The position numbers and the translations under genes are program-made. A model generated the notes under the pieces. The model was not told where the DNA came from. It worked only from the letters and a program-made list of their open reading frames with translations, and searched no databases. Shown one piece after another: positions 63,762 through 64,000 of a stretch of DNA of 64,000 nucleotides (positions are counted from its first letter, which is position 1; each line of letters starts with the position of its first letter). Origin of the DNA: Acinetobacter sp. YWS30-1 (GTDB taxonomy: Bacteria; Pseudomonadota; Gammaproteobacteria; Pseudomonadales; Moraxellaceae); the NCBI RefSeq assembly GCF_033558715.1, contig NZ_CP114607.1, forward strand, positions 62,001 to 126,000. The letters are read 5' to 3'.

Positions 63762-64000
63762 TGAACCGTCCTGGTTTTATCGGAGACAGGTTTGCTTGAG
63801 TCAGGCAGCATAGCCTGACGGAATTAATGAACAATAGTAGATATTTTCCGCATCAACAGGCGATACATATCCATTGGTAGAATGCAATCGTTCATGGTTG
63901 TACCAGTGTACCCAATCAAGGGTTGCTAGCGCAACATCATTTACGCCATCCCATTCCTGTTTCAAATAATCAATCACCTCCGCTTTATATAGCCCATTCA
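63762..64000 (-). mobile_element. IS3-family element, right part outside window
   Basis: End TGAACCGTCCTGGTTTTATC at 63762, different in detail from the other IS3 copies here. The orfB end lies inside. Confidence 0.85.
63801..64000 (-). CDS. IS3-family OrfB, C-terminal part
   Basis: The reverse frame reads NGLYKAEVIDYLKQEWDGVN, then LDWVHWYNHERLHSTNGYVS and stops at 63801-63803. This is the DDE-domain C-terminus of an IS3 integrase. The 5' part is beyond the window edge. Confidence 0.85.
   Translation of the reverse strand, partial: NGLYKAEVIDYLKQEWDGVNDVALATLDWVHWYNHERLHSTNGYVSPVDAENIYYCSLIPSGYAA

Noticed and set aside
1..64000. tRNA or rRNA genes
   Set aside because: No cloverleaf with a proper T-loop and acceptor stem and no rRNA segments were recognised by eye; a covariance search would be decisive.

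Overview
The window looks like part of a large Acinetobacter plasmid, or plasmid-derived DNA. It is AT-rich. It carries a Rep_3-type initiator with iterons and ParA/ParB, an 819-bp IS1006-like element, IS30/IS3/IS5/IS66/IS256 insertions, a membrane PQQ glucose dehydrogenase of the Acinetobacter type, and two 28-bp XerC/XerD (pdif) sites around a toxin-antitoxin pair. No rRNA, tRNA or CRISPR array was seen. Many interruptions, relics and nested insertion sequences show heavy remodelling.

Region 1 (1-9305) is an acetoin/2,3-butanediol catabolic island. The leftward genes are acoA, acoB, acoC, lpd, an acetoin reductase and a butanediol dehydrogenase cut by the window edge. The rightward genes are a dedicated lipoyl synthase and a GAF/winged-helix regulator that lacks the sigma54 domain of classical AcoR. 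Region 2 (9375-14660) holds a frameshifted IS5-family element, then tatABC and a Tat-exported PhoX-type phosphatase lipoprotein. Both transcription units of that module have convincing Pho boxes. Region 3 (14670-18303) is an insertion-sequence graveyard. Region 4 (18337-24051) is an ethanol/acetaldehyde cassette: iron alcohol dehydrogenase, a second GAF/winged-helix regulator and AldB. A TnpB element is inserted in it. The promoter regions of regions 1 and 4 share tandem CCWACC motifs repeated at 11 bp, probably the operator of the two paralogous regulators. Region 5 (24302-28586) has aconitase A and cbpA-cbpM.

Region 6 (28787-32561) is the replication/partition core: parA-parB, seven tandem iterons plus scattered ones, and repB with an extra C-terminal domain. 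Near-identical perfect palindromes follow parB and repB. Region 7 (32717-43331) contains nested IS fragments, lrgAB with a LysR gene, a TetR regulator with a frameshifted acrylyl-CoA-reductase-like gene, a broken IS256 element and a class II UvrA.

Region 8 (43482-53433) is the most unusual part. A 223-aa unknown protein is translationally coupled to a 1683-aa protein. That protein ends in a complete tyrosine-recombinase active site and appears to contain three earlier degenerate copies of the same fold. IS5 relics in opposite orientations flank the pair. Next come a predicted small RNA with promoter and terminator, a highly structured leader, a fused ParB/DUF262-like and HNH protein reminiscent of GmrSD restriction enzymes, a 29-aa membrane peptide, and an AAA_14/DUF4143 ATPase. 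I infer a mobile or defence island.

Region 9 (53534-64000) has a serine resolvase with a possible res site, an intact IS5-family element, oleate hydratase, IS1006-like and IS66 sequences, gcd, a pdif-brnT-brnA-pdif module, a macrodomain protein, and a PD-(D/E)XK nuclease gene cut by an IS3 element. A 22-bp hairpin sequence also recurs inside three different transposase regions (17168, 34123, 39670), each time replacing about 7-8 bp. It looks like a miniature mobile palindrome.
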